A stretch of DNA of 32,405 nucleotides from Bacillus sp. ISL-55 (GCF_018613155.1 NZ_JAGGQU010000042.1:1-32405), one strand, 5' to 3'; shown: positions 15,616 through 24,116, counted from the first letter of the stretch. Numbers and translations are program-made. The notes: generated by a model from the sequence alone, not told the origin.

Positions 15616-16526
15616 GGGAAGAACTTACGAATAAAACTTTCGAATTTGCCAGAAGGCAATTCCGCAAAAACCATACCGGAAAAAATTAGCAAACAGCCGG
15701 CAAGGGCACCGTATGTAAGACGTTCATCAGCCCAGAAGTAAGCTGTAATAGCAGCAAAGACTGGCTCCATTGCAAAAATCAAAGCAACTCGAGTGGCCGT
15801 CGTATGTTTCTGGAAATTGGTCTGGATGAAAAACGCCAGTGCGGTTGCAAGAATAGATGTGACCAACAGGGCGACCATGACATTCGCTGAAAAAATGACC
15901 TCAGGGTTGAATGCCCTCTTCCAATCCTCGAATAGGACAGAAGATACTGCAGATAGGGCAGCAACAGTTGAGATTTGGACTGTCGTCAACAGGAGTGTTG
16001 GATAACTGCTGCTGTATTTTCCAGTAAAAACAATGTGCAGAGCAAAACCGGCTGCACATATGAGGACAAAGCCGTCTCCAATGTTAAGGTTTGAAACATC
16101 TGACATTGTTAAAAGATATAGACCTGCAGTTGCTGCAGAGACACCCGCAATAGAGTTGATGCTTGGGCGCTGCTTTAAAATCCCGATCATCAGCAATGGT
16201 ACCAGGACTACACTTAAACCAGTGATAAAGCCGGCTTTGGATGAGGTTGTATACAACAGGCCTAATGTTTGGAATGCATAGCCAATGAAAAGAAAAAAGC
16301 CGAGCATTATTCCTGATACAATTAATTTTCGATCCAGCTTTTTTAGCTGATCTTTTTCAAAAAACATAAGCCAAAGTCCTAATAGGATTGCTGCCAGGGT
16401 GAAGCGGACAGCATTGAAGGCTTGTGGCTCAAGAAAAGAAATTGCATTTTGTACAAGAACAAAAGTTGCGCCCCAGATGAGGGCTACGAATAGTAAGCTG
16501 AGATCCGCGAAAGTTGATGCTTTCAT
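15588..16526 (-). CDS. EamA/DMT-family transporter
   Basis: This 312-residue protein has ten predicted membrane helices in two EamA repeats (about 8-140 and 150-290), with the typical WGATFVLVQNAI start and the second-repeat pattern ATALAFFIQT...FAMEPVFAAI. Members export metabolites or amino acids; the substrate cannot be read here. ATG 16526 starts one base after the stop of the RNase HI-like gene (TAACATG), with AAAGGAA upstream inside that gene, so the two are translationally coupled. The C-terminus is a short basic cytoplasmic tail. Confidence 0.9.
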   Translation of the reverse strand: MKASTFADLSLLFVALIWGATFVLVQNAISFLEPQAFNAVRFTLAAILLGLWLMFFEKDQLKKLDRKLIVSGIMLGFFLFIGYAFQTLGLLYTTSSKAGFITGLSVVLVPLLMIGILKQRPSINSIAGVSAATAGLYLLTMSDVSNLNIGDGFVLICAAGFALHIVFTGKYSSSYPTLLLTTVQISTVAALSAVSSVLFEDWKRAFNPEVIFSANVMVALLVTSILATALAFFIQTNFQKHTTATRVALIFAMEPVFAAITAYFWADERLTYGALAGCLLIFSGMVFAELPSGKFESFIRKFFPKKEADFKA

Positions 16527-16527
16527 G

Positions 16528-16938
16528 TTAGTTATCGGTTCCTTTCATGTTGTTGTCCCTTACCGCTTTTCTTGCCAGATCGTCAGCTGTCTTATTTTCA
16601 CTCGATGGAATCCATTTCATGAAGAAGAGGTCGAATTGACTGGCAAGCATTAATGCTTTTTCCAAAAGGGGGGCATATAGTTTATTTTTGACGAACTCTT
16701 TCTCAACCGCTGCATTAACAAGCTGTGAATCGGTTCTGAAAGAGACAACTTTAAGACCTTTATCTAGGCAGATTTCCAATGCTTTTATAAATGCATGATA
16801 TTCAGCTTCATGATTGGACATGACACCAAGAGGAATGGAATATCTAAAAACTTCCCCTTCACCTTTAATAAAAATGCCAGCACCGCTTGGACCAGGGTTA
16901 CCAGCACTTGCACCATCAATATACACTTCGAACAACAA
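16528..16938 (-). CDS. ypdQ: RNase HI-family protein
   Basis: This 136-residue protein has an RNase H fold. The catalytic acidic residues are present: Asp8 (YIDGAS), Glu46 (NHEAEYHAF), Asp70 (RTDSQLV) and Asp119/120 (TADDLARKA), so it looks competent to cut RNA in RNA-DNA hybrids. The B. subtilis homologue YpdQ was reported to lack activity in vitro, as I recall. The start is TTG 16938, with GGGAGTGATC 6 nt upstream; a second TTG follows at once. It is divergent from ypeP, another RNase H fold, and coupled to a DMT transporter. Confidence 0.85.
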   Translation of the reverse strand: MLFEVYIDGASAGNPGPSGAGIFIKGEGEVFRYSIPLGVMSNHEAEYHAFIKALEICLDKGLKVVSFRTDSQLVNAAVEKEFVKNKLYAPLLEKALMLASQFDLFFMKWIPSSENKTADDLARKAVRDNNMKGTDN

Positions 16939-16956
16939 AGATCACTCCCAGTTGGT

Positions 16957-16986
16957 TTGTACAGATAATAGTTAGTGTATCATAAT
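16957..16986 (+). promoter_or_regulatory. Candidate promoter for ypeP
   Basis: TTGTAC (16957-16962), 18 bp, CATAAT (16981-16986). The resulting leader would be about 140 nt. Confidence 0.35.
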
Positions 16987-17132
16987 AGCAGTGAAAATTT
17001 ATAAAAATATACAAGGACCATTTCTTGTTCATCGTCCCTTTTTCATTGTAACGGGCTCGGAAAATGGGTAAGATAACTAAAAATAATCCATTTGGCAGAG
17101 TGAAAAACAGATCAGAAAGCGGGGGAGAAGTC

Positions 17133-17789
17133 ATGAAATATAAATTGGAGTGGGAATACAAAGCTAAAGGCATTGATCCCATCCTATTCAGCTCTGATTT
17201 CCTTGATGGCGAGCATGCGCTGCAGGCTGGTGAAGAATTAGAAAAATCGGGTAGAGCTGGTGAAATATCTTTCTTTGATGAAATCGGTACTTCGTGGACT
17301 TTAAAGGAACTGAGAAAGCTTCTTGAAGAAGTAGAAGAAGAACCTCATGATCTTACCGTTTTTTTTGACGGTGGTTTTGATAATTTTAATCATAAAGCAG
17401 GACTCGGGACCATAATCTACTTCAAACAAGGAAAGAAGAAGTACAGACTTCGTGCCAATGAAGTTTTCGATGAACTTGAAACGAATAATGAAGCAGAATA
17501 CGCTGCTCTATATTTTGCCCTTACCATCCTTGAAGAAATGGGTGTCAGGAACATGACCTGCGATATAAAAGGTGATTCCCAGGTTGTTTTAAAACAGCTT
17601 GAAGGGGAATGGCCTTGCTATGAAGAAACCCTCAACCGTTGGCTTGATAGAATCGAGAATAAGATCAAAGAACTTGGATTGTATCCGAAATATAACCCTG
17701 TAGGCAGAAAAGAAAATAAAGAAGCGGATAAACTGGCCACACAGGCATTGCAGGGTAAAATGATCAACAGTAAGATGCAAATATTATAA
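17133..17789 (+). CDS. ypeP: RNase H-fold protein with N-terminal extra domain
   Basis: The protein has 218 residues. Residues 1-70 form a small alpha/beta domain (MKYKLEWEYKAKG..., EISFFDEIGTSWT). Residues 74-208 are an RNase HI/reverse-transcriptase-like fold with Asp79 (FFDGG), Glu122 (NNEAEYAAL), Asp148 (KGDSQVV) and Asp199 (NKEADKLA). The four acidic residues suggest a nuclease; no substrate is established for this family to my knowledge. ATG 17133 has GGGGGAG 5 nt upstream; an in-frame ATG at 17064 has none. The zinc-finger gene follows 24 bp later. Confidence 0.85.
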   Translation: MKYKLEWEYKAKGIDPILFSSDFLDGEHALQAGEELEKSGRAGEISFFDEIGTSWTLKELRKLLEEVEEEPHDLTVFFDGGFDNFNHKAGLGTIIYFKQGKKKYRLRANEVFDELETNNEAEYAALYFALTILEEMGVRNMTCDIKGDSQVVLKQLEGEWPCYEETLNRWLDRIENKIKELGLYPKYNPVGRKENKEADKLATQALQGKMINSKMQIL

Positions 17790-17813
17790 CCAGGAGGGAA
17801 AGGCGGGAATAGA

Positions 17814-17987
17814 TTGACGCGTATTAAAATCCTTGCTGAGGTAGAGACATTGCTCAATACATATTGCAATGGATGCTTCCTGAAAAAGCATCATCGGCAA
17901 GAACACGGAAAAAGAGCTGCCCACAGGTTCTGTATAAATGAATGCACCGTTGGCGAAAAAATTAAAAAGTGCGGACAAAAACTATAG
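17814..17987 (+). CDS. Small zinc-finger protein (57 aa), ypeQ position
   Basis: This 57-residue protein has the pattern TYCNGCFLKKHHRQEHGKR, AAHRFCINECTVG and a last Cys in KKCGQKL, giving a Cys/His-rich site. It matches my memory of the Firmicute zinc-finger family often annotated next to ypeP (YpeQ in B. subtilis). The start is TTG 17814 with GGCGGG 6 nt and AGGAGG 16 nt upstream. It is cotranscribed with ypeP and ends just before the second 52-bp array. Confidence 0.78.
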   Translation: MTRIKILAEVETLLNTYCNGCFLKKHHRQEHGKRAAHRFCINECTVGEKIKKCGQKL

Positions 17988-18009
17988 TGTGGTTAACGGT
18001 TAAAGATAT

Positions 18010-18233
18010 CCAAAGCCGAAAAGTCCATGAACGGAATTTAATGGACATTTCAGCCTGAGTTCGAAGTCAAAATGTCTAAGAATGTGCATTTAATAGACAT
18101 TTCAACAGGAGTTCGAAGCCAAAATGTCTAAGAAAGTGAATTTAATGGACATTTCAACTGGAGTTCGAAGTCAAAATGTCTAAGAAAGTGAATTTAATGG
18201 ACATTTTAGAAAGAGTCCAAAGTCAAAATGTCC
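18010..18233. repeat. Array 2: tandem 52-bp units with internal inverted repeats
   Basis: A degenerate partial unit (18010-18042) is followed by units at 18043, 18095, 18147 and a shortened one at 18199. Each unit has (G/A)GACATTT, a middle containing GAGTTCGAAGTC or a variant, AAATGTC(T/C), and a spacer ending GAATTTAAT. The pairing partner changes with the arm in units 2 (AGACATTT/AAATGTCT) and 4 (GGACATTTT/AAAATGTCC). The array fills the 333-bp gap between the zinc-finger gene and cspD. Its sequence is unrelated to arrays 1 and 3. Confidence 0.93.
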
Positions 18234-18280
18234 ATAAAGCTATTCAAAGTTGGTATTCACAACTAAATTAAATAAATCAA

Positions 18281-18307
18281 AAAAGGCTGACGCTATGCGC
18301 CAGCCTT
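18281..18307 (-). terminator. Terminator of cspD
   Basis: AAGGCTGACGC (18283-18293) pairs with GCGCCAGCCTT (18297-18307) with one G-T pair. The A-run before it gives a T-run on the minus strand. Confidence 0.88.
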
Positions 18308-18320
18308 CAATTCTTTTAAA

Positions 18321-18521
18321 TTATAGTTTTACTACGTTCGCAGCTTGTGGTCCACGGTTTCCTTCAACGATTTCAAAAGAAACTTCTTGGCCTTCTTCTA
18401 GTGACTTATAGCCATCTCCCTGGATAGCTGAGAAGTGAACGAATACATCGTCTCCGCCTTCTACTTCGATGAACCCAAAACCTTTTTCATTGTTAAACCA
18501 TTTTACTTTACCGTTTTGCAT
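18321..18521 (-). CDS. cspD: Cold shock protein
   Basis: This 66-residue single cold-shock domain has RNP1 KGFGFIEV (about 13-20) and RNP2 VFVHFSAI (about 26-33). It starts [10 protein letters not shown] and ends [10 protein letters not shown]. It is an RNA/ssDNA chaperone that melts mRNA structure. The start is ATG 18521, with GGGAGGAAAG 6 nt upstream. The CspD name follows gene order; B. subtilis CspB, CspC and CspD are very similar, so the paralogue label is less sure than the family. A leader of about 88 nt is predicted, as for cold-shock genes. Confidence 0.93.
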   Translation of the reverse strand: MQNGKVKWFNNEKGFGFIEVEGGDDVFVHFSAIQGDGYKSLEEGQEVSFEIVEGNRGPQAANVVKL

Positions 18522-18615
18522 GTTAAACTTTCCTCCCATGACTTTCGCGACACAAAATATGTGCCAAAGTTGAATATTATCATTCAATGGATACATCTGC
18601 CGTTTTGAGATGACA

Positions 18616-18643
18616 ATTATAATCTATTAAATGATGTCTTAAA
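18616..18643 (-). promoter_or_regulatory. Candidate promoter of cspD
   Basis: On the minus strand TTTAAG (18638-18643), 16 bp, then a perfect TATAAT (18616-18621). Apart from this promoter and the cspD leader, I see only AT-rich DNA in the rest of the 18522-18863 gap. Confidence 0.5.
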
Positions 18644-18863
18644 TATACAATATCGGTAAGGATTGCGTCAAGAATGTAAGCGTATTACAAACTGAACAAT
18701 CTTAAAATTTTGTCAATTTAAAATAAAATGAATTTCATTCCGCTTTTGTTCCTATTTCCGGAAAAATTTGTTATTATTTTCTTAATCAAACTCTATTGAA
18801 GTCTGGTAAAGATTAGTAATTAAAAAGTCTAGAAGTCTATTAAAAGCTCAGAGGAGGGTACTA

Positions 18864-19850
18864 ATGAAGAAGACCACTCCATCCGCGTTCACGTCCTTGA
18901 CTGATCATCAAATTGATGCATTATTGGATACAATCAGGAATGGCAATGCCATTCAGGACCACACACCTCAGATAGCAGTAAATAAAAAGCTTGCTGATAT
19001 TTCAGTGAAAATCGATGATGCCTCCAGGCAAATGGAAGAGATATTCGATATTGTAGCAAATACAGGAGTTGTTCCTGTTGGTGAAATCGAGAATGAAATC
19101 CTGCCTGTCATCAGGCAGGCGGCGGAAATTCCCCATATCTATCACCTTTTTTATGAGCTGAAGGCGCAAGATGAGTATACCTACAGGCACACAGTCTGTG
19201 TTGGCATCATCTCCACATTGATAGGGAAATGGCTCAATCTAGGCCAGGCAGAATTGAATGACTTGACTCTGGGAGCAACTCTACATGATATCGGGAAAGC
19301 TCGCATCCCATCCGGCATCCTTAACAAGCCGGGCAGGCTGACACAGGAAGAATACAATGAGATGAAACGCCACACTGTATACGGATACCGGATGTTGAAG
19401 GATATTCCAGAACTAAGTGAAAGAGTCGCGCTGATTGCTCTGCAGCACCATGAGCGTGAGGATGGCGGAGGCTATCCGTTCAGCCTGCGCAGCGAAAAGA
19501 TAGACGAGCTTGCAAAGATCGTCGCAATAGCAGACGTCTACCATGCCATGTCGTCTTCAAGGGTCTATCATCAGGCAGAGCCTTTCCATATTGTCATATC
19601 CCAGATGCAGAACGATGTATTTGGAAAATTCGATCCCAAAATCATGCTCGTATTCCTGTACAGAATCATGGATAGCCTTGTCGGAAGGCGTGTTCTCCTT
19701 AGCGACGGTGAAGAGGGGACAATCTTGATGGTTGACCCATTTGAGCCATTAAGGGCCTTGATTAAAACGGGAGATACACTCGTTGACCTGCGTCTTAATC
19801 GCGGCTTGAGGATTTCGAGAGTCTTAAATGATTCAATCGTAGGGGTATAA
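18864..19850 (+). CDS. HD-GYP domain phosphodiesterase
   Basis: This 328-residue cytoplasmic protein has an uncharacterised N-terminal region (1-100), a central HD-GYP domain (about 100-245) and a C-terminal part with a beta-rich stretch (280-328). Metal-binding and signature residues: His109, His141-Asp142 (LHDIGKARIP), Lys145, His170, His195-His196 (HHERED) and GGGYP (201-205). HD-GYP proteins hydrolyse cyclic-di-GMP or related dinucleotides. No response-regulator or membrane sensor domain is attached, so the input signal is unknown. ATG 18864 follows AGAGGAGGG. Confidence 0.9.
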   Translation: MKKTTPSAFTSLTDHQIDALLDTIRNGNAIQDHTPQIAVNKKLADISVKIDDASRQMEEIFDIVANTGVVPVGEIENEILPVIRQAAEIPHIYHLFYELKAQDEYTYRHTVCVGIISTLIGKWLNLGQAELNDLTLGATLHDIGKARIPSGILNKPGRLTQEEYNEMKRHTVYGYRMLKDIPELSERVALIALQHHEREDGGGYPFSLRSEKIDELAKIVAIADVYHAMSSSRVYHQAEPFHIVISQMQNDVFGKFDPKIMLVFLYRIMDSLVGRRVLLSDGEEGTILMVDPFEPLRALIKTGDTLVDLRLNRGLRISRVLNDSIVGV

Positions 19851-19910
19851 TCTGCTGATGTACTTCATATCTTTTATTAGTCAAAGATGATGAATTAAAA
19901 GGGTGAGGGC

Positions 19911-20198
19911 ATGTACCGCTTTTCGATAGGTGATGAGGACTGGATAATCATTTTTTCTCAACATCTTTCACTTGAGCAAGCAGAAAAGGAAGAAATCATC
20001 CGTTCCATTGCCATCATGGGTCCCCAGTGGGCAGCATTTGGCCATGGGGAGTCATTCGTGATTTTTCAACAGCTGGTCGGGGCAATCGTTGTCCGGATCG
20101 AAAAGGTTCCTTCGCTGATTTTAACCGTTTCGGCAGTCGTCAACAGGAATCGTTGGTACATCAATGACAACAACATAGTTGAGCCATTTGAAGAATAA
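19911..20198 (+). CDS. Hypothetical protein (95 aa)
   Basis: I do not recognise this protein. It is 95 residues, acidic, soluble and probably alpha/beta: MYRFSIGDEDWIIIFSQHLS, a charged helix, then a beta-rich core (WAAFGHGESFVIFQQLVGAIVVRIEK) and a C-terminal EPFEE. ATG 19911 has GGGTGAGGG upstream. It lies 60 bp after the HD-GYP gene in the same direction with no terminator between, so it may share its transcript and function. Confidence 0.72.
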   Translation: MYRFSIGDEDWIIIFSQHLSLEQAEKEEIIRSIAIMGPQWAAFGHGESFVIFQQLVGAIVVRIEKVPSLILTVSAVVNRNRWYINDNNIVEPFEE

Positions 20199-20206
20199 TA
20201 TCTTTA

Positions 20207-20241
20207 AGGCAGCTGATCAATTCAGCTGCCTGTTTATTTTT
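20207..20241 (+). terminator. Terminator after the 95-aa gene
   Basis: AGGCAGCTGA-TCAAT-TCAGCTGCCT perfect 10-bp stem followed by GTTTATTTTT. Confidence 0.86.
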
Positions 20242-20381
20242 ATAGGTTAAAATACATACCCTGCAGGCAGGCAGGCAGTCAAAGTCCAATAAAAGTCCTT
20301 TACGCTTTTGTCGAAAAAAAGATAAAATAGAGAGCGAAGCTTAAAAAGCACGCTCATATAAAAGTTTTTCAGGAGGAAATT

Positions 20382-22559
20382 ATGAAATTGATTGTTGCGG
20401 AAAAGCCTGACCAGGGCAGAACGCTGGCCTCCGTATTTAAAATGAAGAAAAGGGATGGATTCCTTGAGATACTCCCTAATGAAATATTCCCTAAGGGTGC
20501 ATACGTCTCATGGGCAATCGGACATTTAACGGAATTGTCCGCACCCGAGCATTACAATCCATCATGGAAAAAATGGTCGCTCGATACACTGCCGATCATT
20601 CCAGAGAACTTCAAGTATGAAGTCGTCAAATCGAAAGCAAAGCAATTCCAAATCATAAAAAAGCTTGCTACCGACCCGCAGGTGTCTGAAATAATCCATG
20701 CGGGCGATGCCGGGCGTGAAGGGGAATTAATCATCAGGAATGTCCTCCGCCTTGCCAATTGTATGAAGCCGATGAAAAGACTATGGATCTCTTCACTGAC
20801 GCCAAAAGCGATAAAGGAGGGCTTTCAAAACCTTTTGAATGAATCAGATACAAAAAATTTGTATTTTGAAGCCTATACCCGCGCTTGTGCTGACTGGGTT
20901 GTCGGCATGAATGCATCCAGATTGTACACACTTCTGCTTCAGAAGAGAGGCTATTCAGATGTGTTTTCTGTCGGAAGAGTGCAGACACCTACTCTGGCTT
21001 TGATTGTAAAAAGAGAGCTGGAAATCGAAAATTTCGTATCGGAACCATTTTGGGAAGTGCTCGCAAGATTTAATATCAATGGCAAGAAATACAGCGGCAA
21101 ATGGGAAAAAGACGGTGACTCACGGATCAAAACGAAGGAAATGGCCGAGAAAATTGCTGCATTTTGCGATGGAAAAGCTGCGGAAGCCGCAGAAGTTACT
21201 TCTGAGAAAAAAGAATTCCTGCCGCCGCTATTTTATAATCTTTCTGCAATCCAGGCGGAAGCAAATCGCCGTTTTAAAATGTCGCCAAAAAAGACGCTGG
21301 ACATCTTACAAGGATTATACCAAAGAGGAATCGTATCCTATCCGCGTTCTGACTCGAGGCATGTAACGCCAGGAGAGGCCGAGGGCTTTTCTGCTATTTT
21401 GAATAAATTGCAGGCTAATCCTGATTATCAGCCGCTTTTTCCATTACCCAGTTCATCGATCAAAAATAACAAACGCTACGTGAATGAAAAAAAAGTGACA
21501 GATCACTACGCCATCATTCCAACAGAACAAGTTCCCAATCTCAGCAGGCTGTCAGGAGACGAGCAGAAGTTATATGATTTATTGGCCAGGACACTGATTG
21601 CAGCCCATTATGGACCATACATCGCAGAATATACAACGATTAAGACAGTTGTTGAAGGCAGGGCCGAGTTTATATCGAAGGGGAAAGTCCAGCTGGATGA
21701 AGGCTGGAAGAAAGTACTCCCACAAAAAGACTCAGATAAAGAACCAGAGCTGCCTGCTGTCCAGCAAGGTGAAACAGGAACCGTAATGAAATCTGAGGTA
21801 AAGGAAAGTAAGACACAGCCGCCAAAGAGGCTGACTGAGGGCCAGCTGATCACCCTGATGAAAACGGCAGGCAAGCATATTGAAGACAAGGAGCTTGAGA
21901 AGGTCCTGATGAAAGCTGAAGGACTTGGAACTGAAGCGACGAGAGCGGGCATCATTACGATGCTTAAAGACAGGGCGTATATTGAAGTCCGGAAAAACCT
22001 CGTATATGCGACCGCCAAGGCAAAGATCCTCGTCGCCGCTGTTGGTGGACAAGTATTGGCATCACCGGAAATGACAGCGAAATGGGAGCAGCGCCTGCAC
22101 CAAATTGGCGAGGGAGAAGCTTCTCCTAAACTGTTCATTGAGCAAACTTCAAAAATGATTAAACACCTTGTTGCTGAAACATCCGAGGGAGCTTCCGGGT
22201 GGGCTTTTTCAGATGAACTGACCAATGCTTTTGTCCCGGGTAAGAAAAGCGGGCGTTCCCGCAGAACTACTAACCTGGGAAAATGCAAAAAATGCGATGG
22301 TATGGTGGTGGACAAAGGAACATTCTATGGCTGCTCAAACTACCAAAAAACAAAATGCAATTTCACACTTTCCAAGCAAATCCTTGGCAAGACGGTAACG
22401 CAGAAGAATATCAAGAAGCTGTTGACTGAAGGGATTACTGATGTGATTGAAGGCTTCCAGAGCAAGGATAGAACCTTCAACGCCAAGCTATATTGGGATG
22501 GAGAAGACAGCAAGCTGAAGTTCGATATTGCAGCACAGCCGGTCAATCAAGGTGGATAG
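20382..22559 (+). CDS. topB: DNA topoisomerase III
   Basis: This 725-residue type IA topoisomerase relaxes or decatenates single-stranded or hemicatenated DNA. It has the Toprim domain (1-140) with Glu7 and GDAGREGE (108-115), the catalytic Tyr320 in IVSYPRSDSRH, and a C-terminal zinc-ribbon CKKC...C...C (about 632-660). In the Toprim DxD position the second Asp is Gly111 (Asp109-Ala-Gly), unlike the DPDREGE of TopA. ATG 20382 follows AGGAGGAAATT. The length is close to B. subtilis TopB. It is monocistronic, or cotranscribed into mntR. Confidence 0.95.
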   Translation: MKLIVAEKPDQGRTLASVFKMKKRDGFLEILPNEIFPKGAYVSWAIGHLTELSAPEHYNPSWKKWSLDTLPIIPENFKYEVVKSKAKQFQIIKKLATDPQVSEIIHAGDAGREGELIIRNVLRLANCMKPMKRLWISSLTPKAIKEGFQNLLNESDTKNLYFEAYTRACADWVVGMNASRLYTLLLQKRGYSDVFSVGRVQTPTLALIVKRELEIENFVSEPFWEVLARFNINGKKYSGKWEKDGDSRIKTKEMAEKIAAFCDGKAAEAAEVTSEKKEFLPPLFYNLSAIQAEANRRFKMSPKKTLDILQGLYQRGIVSYPRSDSRHVTPGEAEGFSAILNKLQANPDYQPLFPLPSSSIKNNKRYVNEKKVTDHYAIIPTEQVPNLSRLSGDEQKLYDLLARTLIAAHYGPYIAEYTTIKTVVEGRAEFISKGKVQLDEGWKKVLPQKDSDKEPELPAVQQGETGTVMKSEVKESKTQPPKRLTEGQLITLMKTAGKHIEDKELEKVLMKAEGLGTEATRAGIITMLKDRAYIEVRKNLVYATAKAKILVAAVGGQVLASPEMTAKWEQRLHQIGEGEASPKLFIEQTSKMIKHLVAETSEGASGWAFSDELTNAFVPGKKSGRSRRTTNLGKCKKCDGMVVDKGTFYGCSNYQKTKCNFTLSKQILGKTVTQKNIKKLLTEGITDVIEGFQSKDRTFNAKLYWDGEDSKLKFDIAAQPVNQGG

Positions 22560-22563
22560 CGCC

Positions 22564-22592
22564 TTGTCACCCCTGTCCTTCTATAGTAAACT
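22564..22592 (+). promoter_or_regulatory. Promoter of mntR
   Basis: TTGTCA (22564-22569), 17 bp, TAAACT (22587-22592), directly after the topB stop and 38 bp before the mntR start. Confidence 0.6.
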
Positions 22593-22629
22593 TTAATATG
22601 GCTATTGTTTAAGCATTGGAGGTCATGGG

Positions 22630-23052
22630 ATGCCAACACCTAGTATGGAAGATTATATAGAACAAATATTTATTTTAATAGAACAAAAAGGATATGCCCG
22701 GGTAGTGGATATCGCGGAGGCATTATCGGTCCATCCCTCCTCAGTGACAAAAATGGTCCAGAAGCTGGATAAAGATCAGTTCGTTGTTTACGAGAAATAT
22801 CGGGGTCTTGTGCTGACTCCAAAAGGATTCAAAACCGGCAAAAGGCTGGTCGACCGTCATGAACTCCTTGAGCAATTGCTGAAGGTGATCGGCGTAAAAG
22901 AGGAAAATATATATAATGATGTGGAAGGTATTGAACATCATTTAAGCTGGGATGCTATTGACAGGATCGGTGATCTTGTCCAATTTTTTGAAGAAGATAA
23001 ATCACGGGTTCAAGAACTAAGGGCCATCCAAAAACAGAATGACGAAGATTAA
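22630..23052 (+). CDS. mntR: Manganese-responsive DtxR-family repressor
   Basis: This 140-residue protein has an N-terminal winged helix (HTH about 24-46, [11 protein letters not shown]) and a dimerisation domain. All six Mn-binding ligands known from B. subtilis MntR fall at the same numbers: Asp8, Glu11, His77, Glu99, Glu102 and His103. It lacks the SH3 domain of DtxR. It represses manganese import genes and activates efflux when Mn(II) is high. ATG 22630 follows GGAGGTCATGGG. None of its usual target genes lies in the window. Confidence 0.96.
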   Translation: MPTPSMEDYIEQIFILIEQKGYARVVDIAEALSVHPSSVTKMVQKLDKDQFVVYEKYRGLVLTPKGFKTGKRLVDRHELLEQLLKVIGVKEENIYNDVEGIEHHLSWDAIDRIGDLVQFFEEDKSRVQELRAIQKQNDED

Positions 23053-23057
23053 ATCAA

Positions 23058-23085
23058 AACACCTGACTGCTGTCAGGTGTTTTTT
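23058..23085 (+). terminator. Terminator after mntR
   Basis: AACACCTGAC-TGCT-GTCAGGTGTT perfect stem with a T-run; it also faces the convergent small gene. Confidence 0.9.
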
Positions 23086-23091
23086 CGATAC

Positions 23092-23310
23092 TTAGTAAAT
23101 ATCCGGATACTGTTCAAAGGCGGACCCGTCTGCCGAAACTAATGAAATCATTCCATCTCCACCTTCGTTGATATTCACACCTGAGATTGTTCCTGTACTA
23201 GCTTCCATTAATGCTTTTCGGTAGGATATAATCCTTCCGCTCGATGTCTGGAAACTGATGATTTCTCCGGCGTTATTTTTATGTATGGCAACCAATTGTT
23301 CCTGTTCCAA
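23092..23310 (-). CDS. DUF3892-like small protein
   Basis: This 72-residue soluble protein begins MEQEQLVAIHKNNAGEIISF and continues with a TSSGRIISYRKALMEA helix and SGVNINEGGDG. The pattern (V-A-x-x-K-N-x-x-G-x-I, later G-x-I-x-G-V-N) agrees with my memory of DUF3892. TTG 23310 is the start since AAAGGAGAG lies 6 nt upstream; the earlier ATG 23328 abuts its own AGGAGG with no spacing. It is convergent with mntR. Function unknown. Confidence 0.75.
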   Translation of the reverse strand: MEQEQLVAIHKNNAGEIISFQTSSGRIISYRKALMEASTGTISGVNINEGGDGMISLVSADGSAFEQYPDIY

Positions 23311-23432
23311 GATAATCTCTCCTTTCATCCTCCTAGTCTTGCACTTTTTAAGGAAAAATAAACTTAAGAGGAATTCCTTCTTCTATAACGAAATAACTAT
23401 TATAGGCAATAAAAAAATAGGCAGGTGAGCTT

Positions 23433-24116
23433 ATGAGTACCTTCAATTGGGAATTGGAATCTGAAAAACAGTGGGACAATATGGCTGCCACGTGGAATTC
23501 CAGAAGCAGGGGGATGTGGGAAACTGGAAGCCGCAAGGATATAGTGCCATTCATCAAGCAGTTTGTGCCAGCTGGTTCTCTGATTTGTGATTTAGGCTGC
23601 GGAGATGGAACAGGCTCTGAGAAGCTGGCCGAAGCAGGCTATGTGGTTACCGGAATCGATGTATCTGAGGAGATGCTTGAGAGAGCCAGGCAGAAACCGG
23701 GGAATGAAGATTGTATTTTTAGAAAGGGGAATCTTGCGGATTGCGGAAGCCCTGATAGCCATTTTGATGCGGTGATGGCCATCAATTCAATAGAATGGAC
23801 GAACCACCCCTATGAATCTTTAAAAGAAATGGCTCGGATCCTCAAGCCCAATGGTTATGCCTGCATTGGCATTCTTGGACCGACTGCAGGACCGAGGACA
23901 AACAGCTTCAGAAGGCTTTATGGAGAAGAAGTAATCTGTAATACGATCATGCCATGGGAACTTGAGAGGCTTGCATTGGAAAGTGGCTGGAGAAAAGCCG
24001 GTGAGTTCGGAGTATTTAAAAAAGCGGCAGAGCAGCTTCCCCAAGGCTCATTGCCGGCAGAACTGCAGCAGGCACTGTCATTTATGTGGGTTTTCATGTT
24101 CCAGGTTATAAAATAA
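23433..24116 (+). CDS. Class I SAM-dependent methyltransferase
   Basis: This 227-residue protein has a Rossmann methyltransferase core: motif I CDLGCGDGTG (52-61), the acidic end of strand 2 in GIDVSEEML (about 74-82), motif IV FDAVMAINSIEW and the post-motif RILKPNGYACIGI. The substrate is unknown; the fold resembles UbiE/small-molecule enzymes. ATG 23433 follows GCAGGTGAG. The AIM24 gene starts 12 bp after its stop, so the two form an operon. Confidence 0.85.
   Translation: MSTFNWELESEKQWDNMAATWNSRSRGMWETGSRKDIVPFIKQFVPAGSLICDLGCGDGTGSEKLAEAGYVVTGIDVSEEMLERARQKPGNEDCIFRKGNLADCGSPDSHFDAVMAINSIEWTNHPYESLKEMARILKPNGYACIGILGPTAGPRTNSFRRLYGEEVICNTIMPWELERLALESGWRKAGEFGVFKKAAEQLPQGSLPAELQQALSFMWVFMFQVIK

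Noticed and set aside
20261-20279. CAGG microsatellite before topB
   Set aside because: Only about four short copies; could be chance and has no associated feature.
21608-22315. 235-residue minus-strand ORF inside topB
   Set aside because: Low-complexity Ser-rich antisense shadow of a well-conserved gene; no ribosome site or family match.
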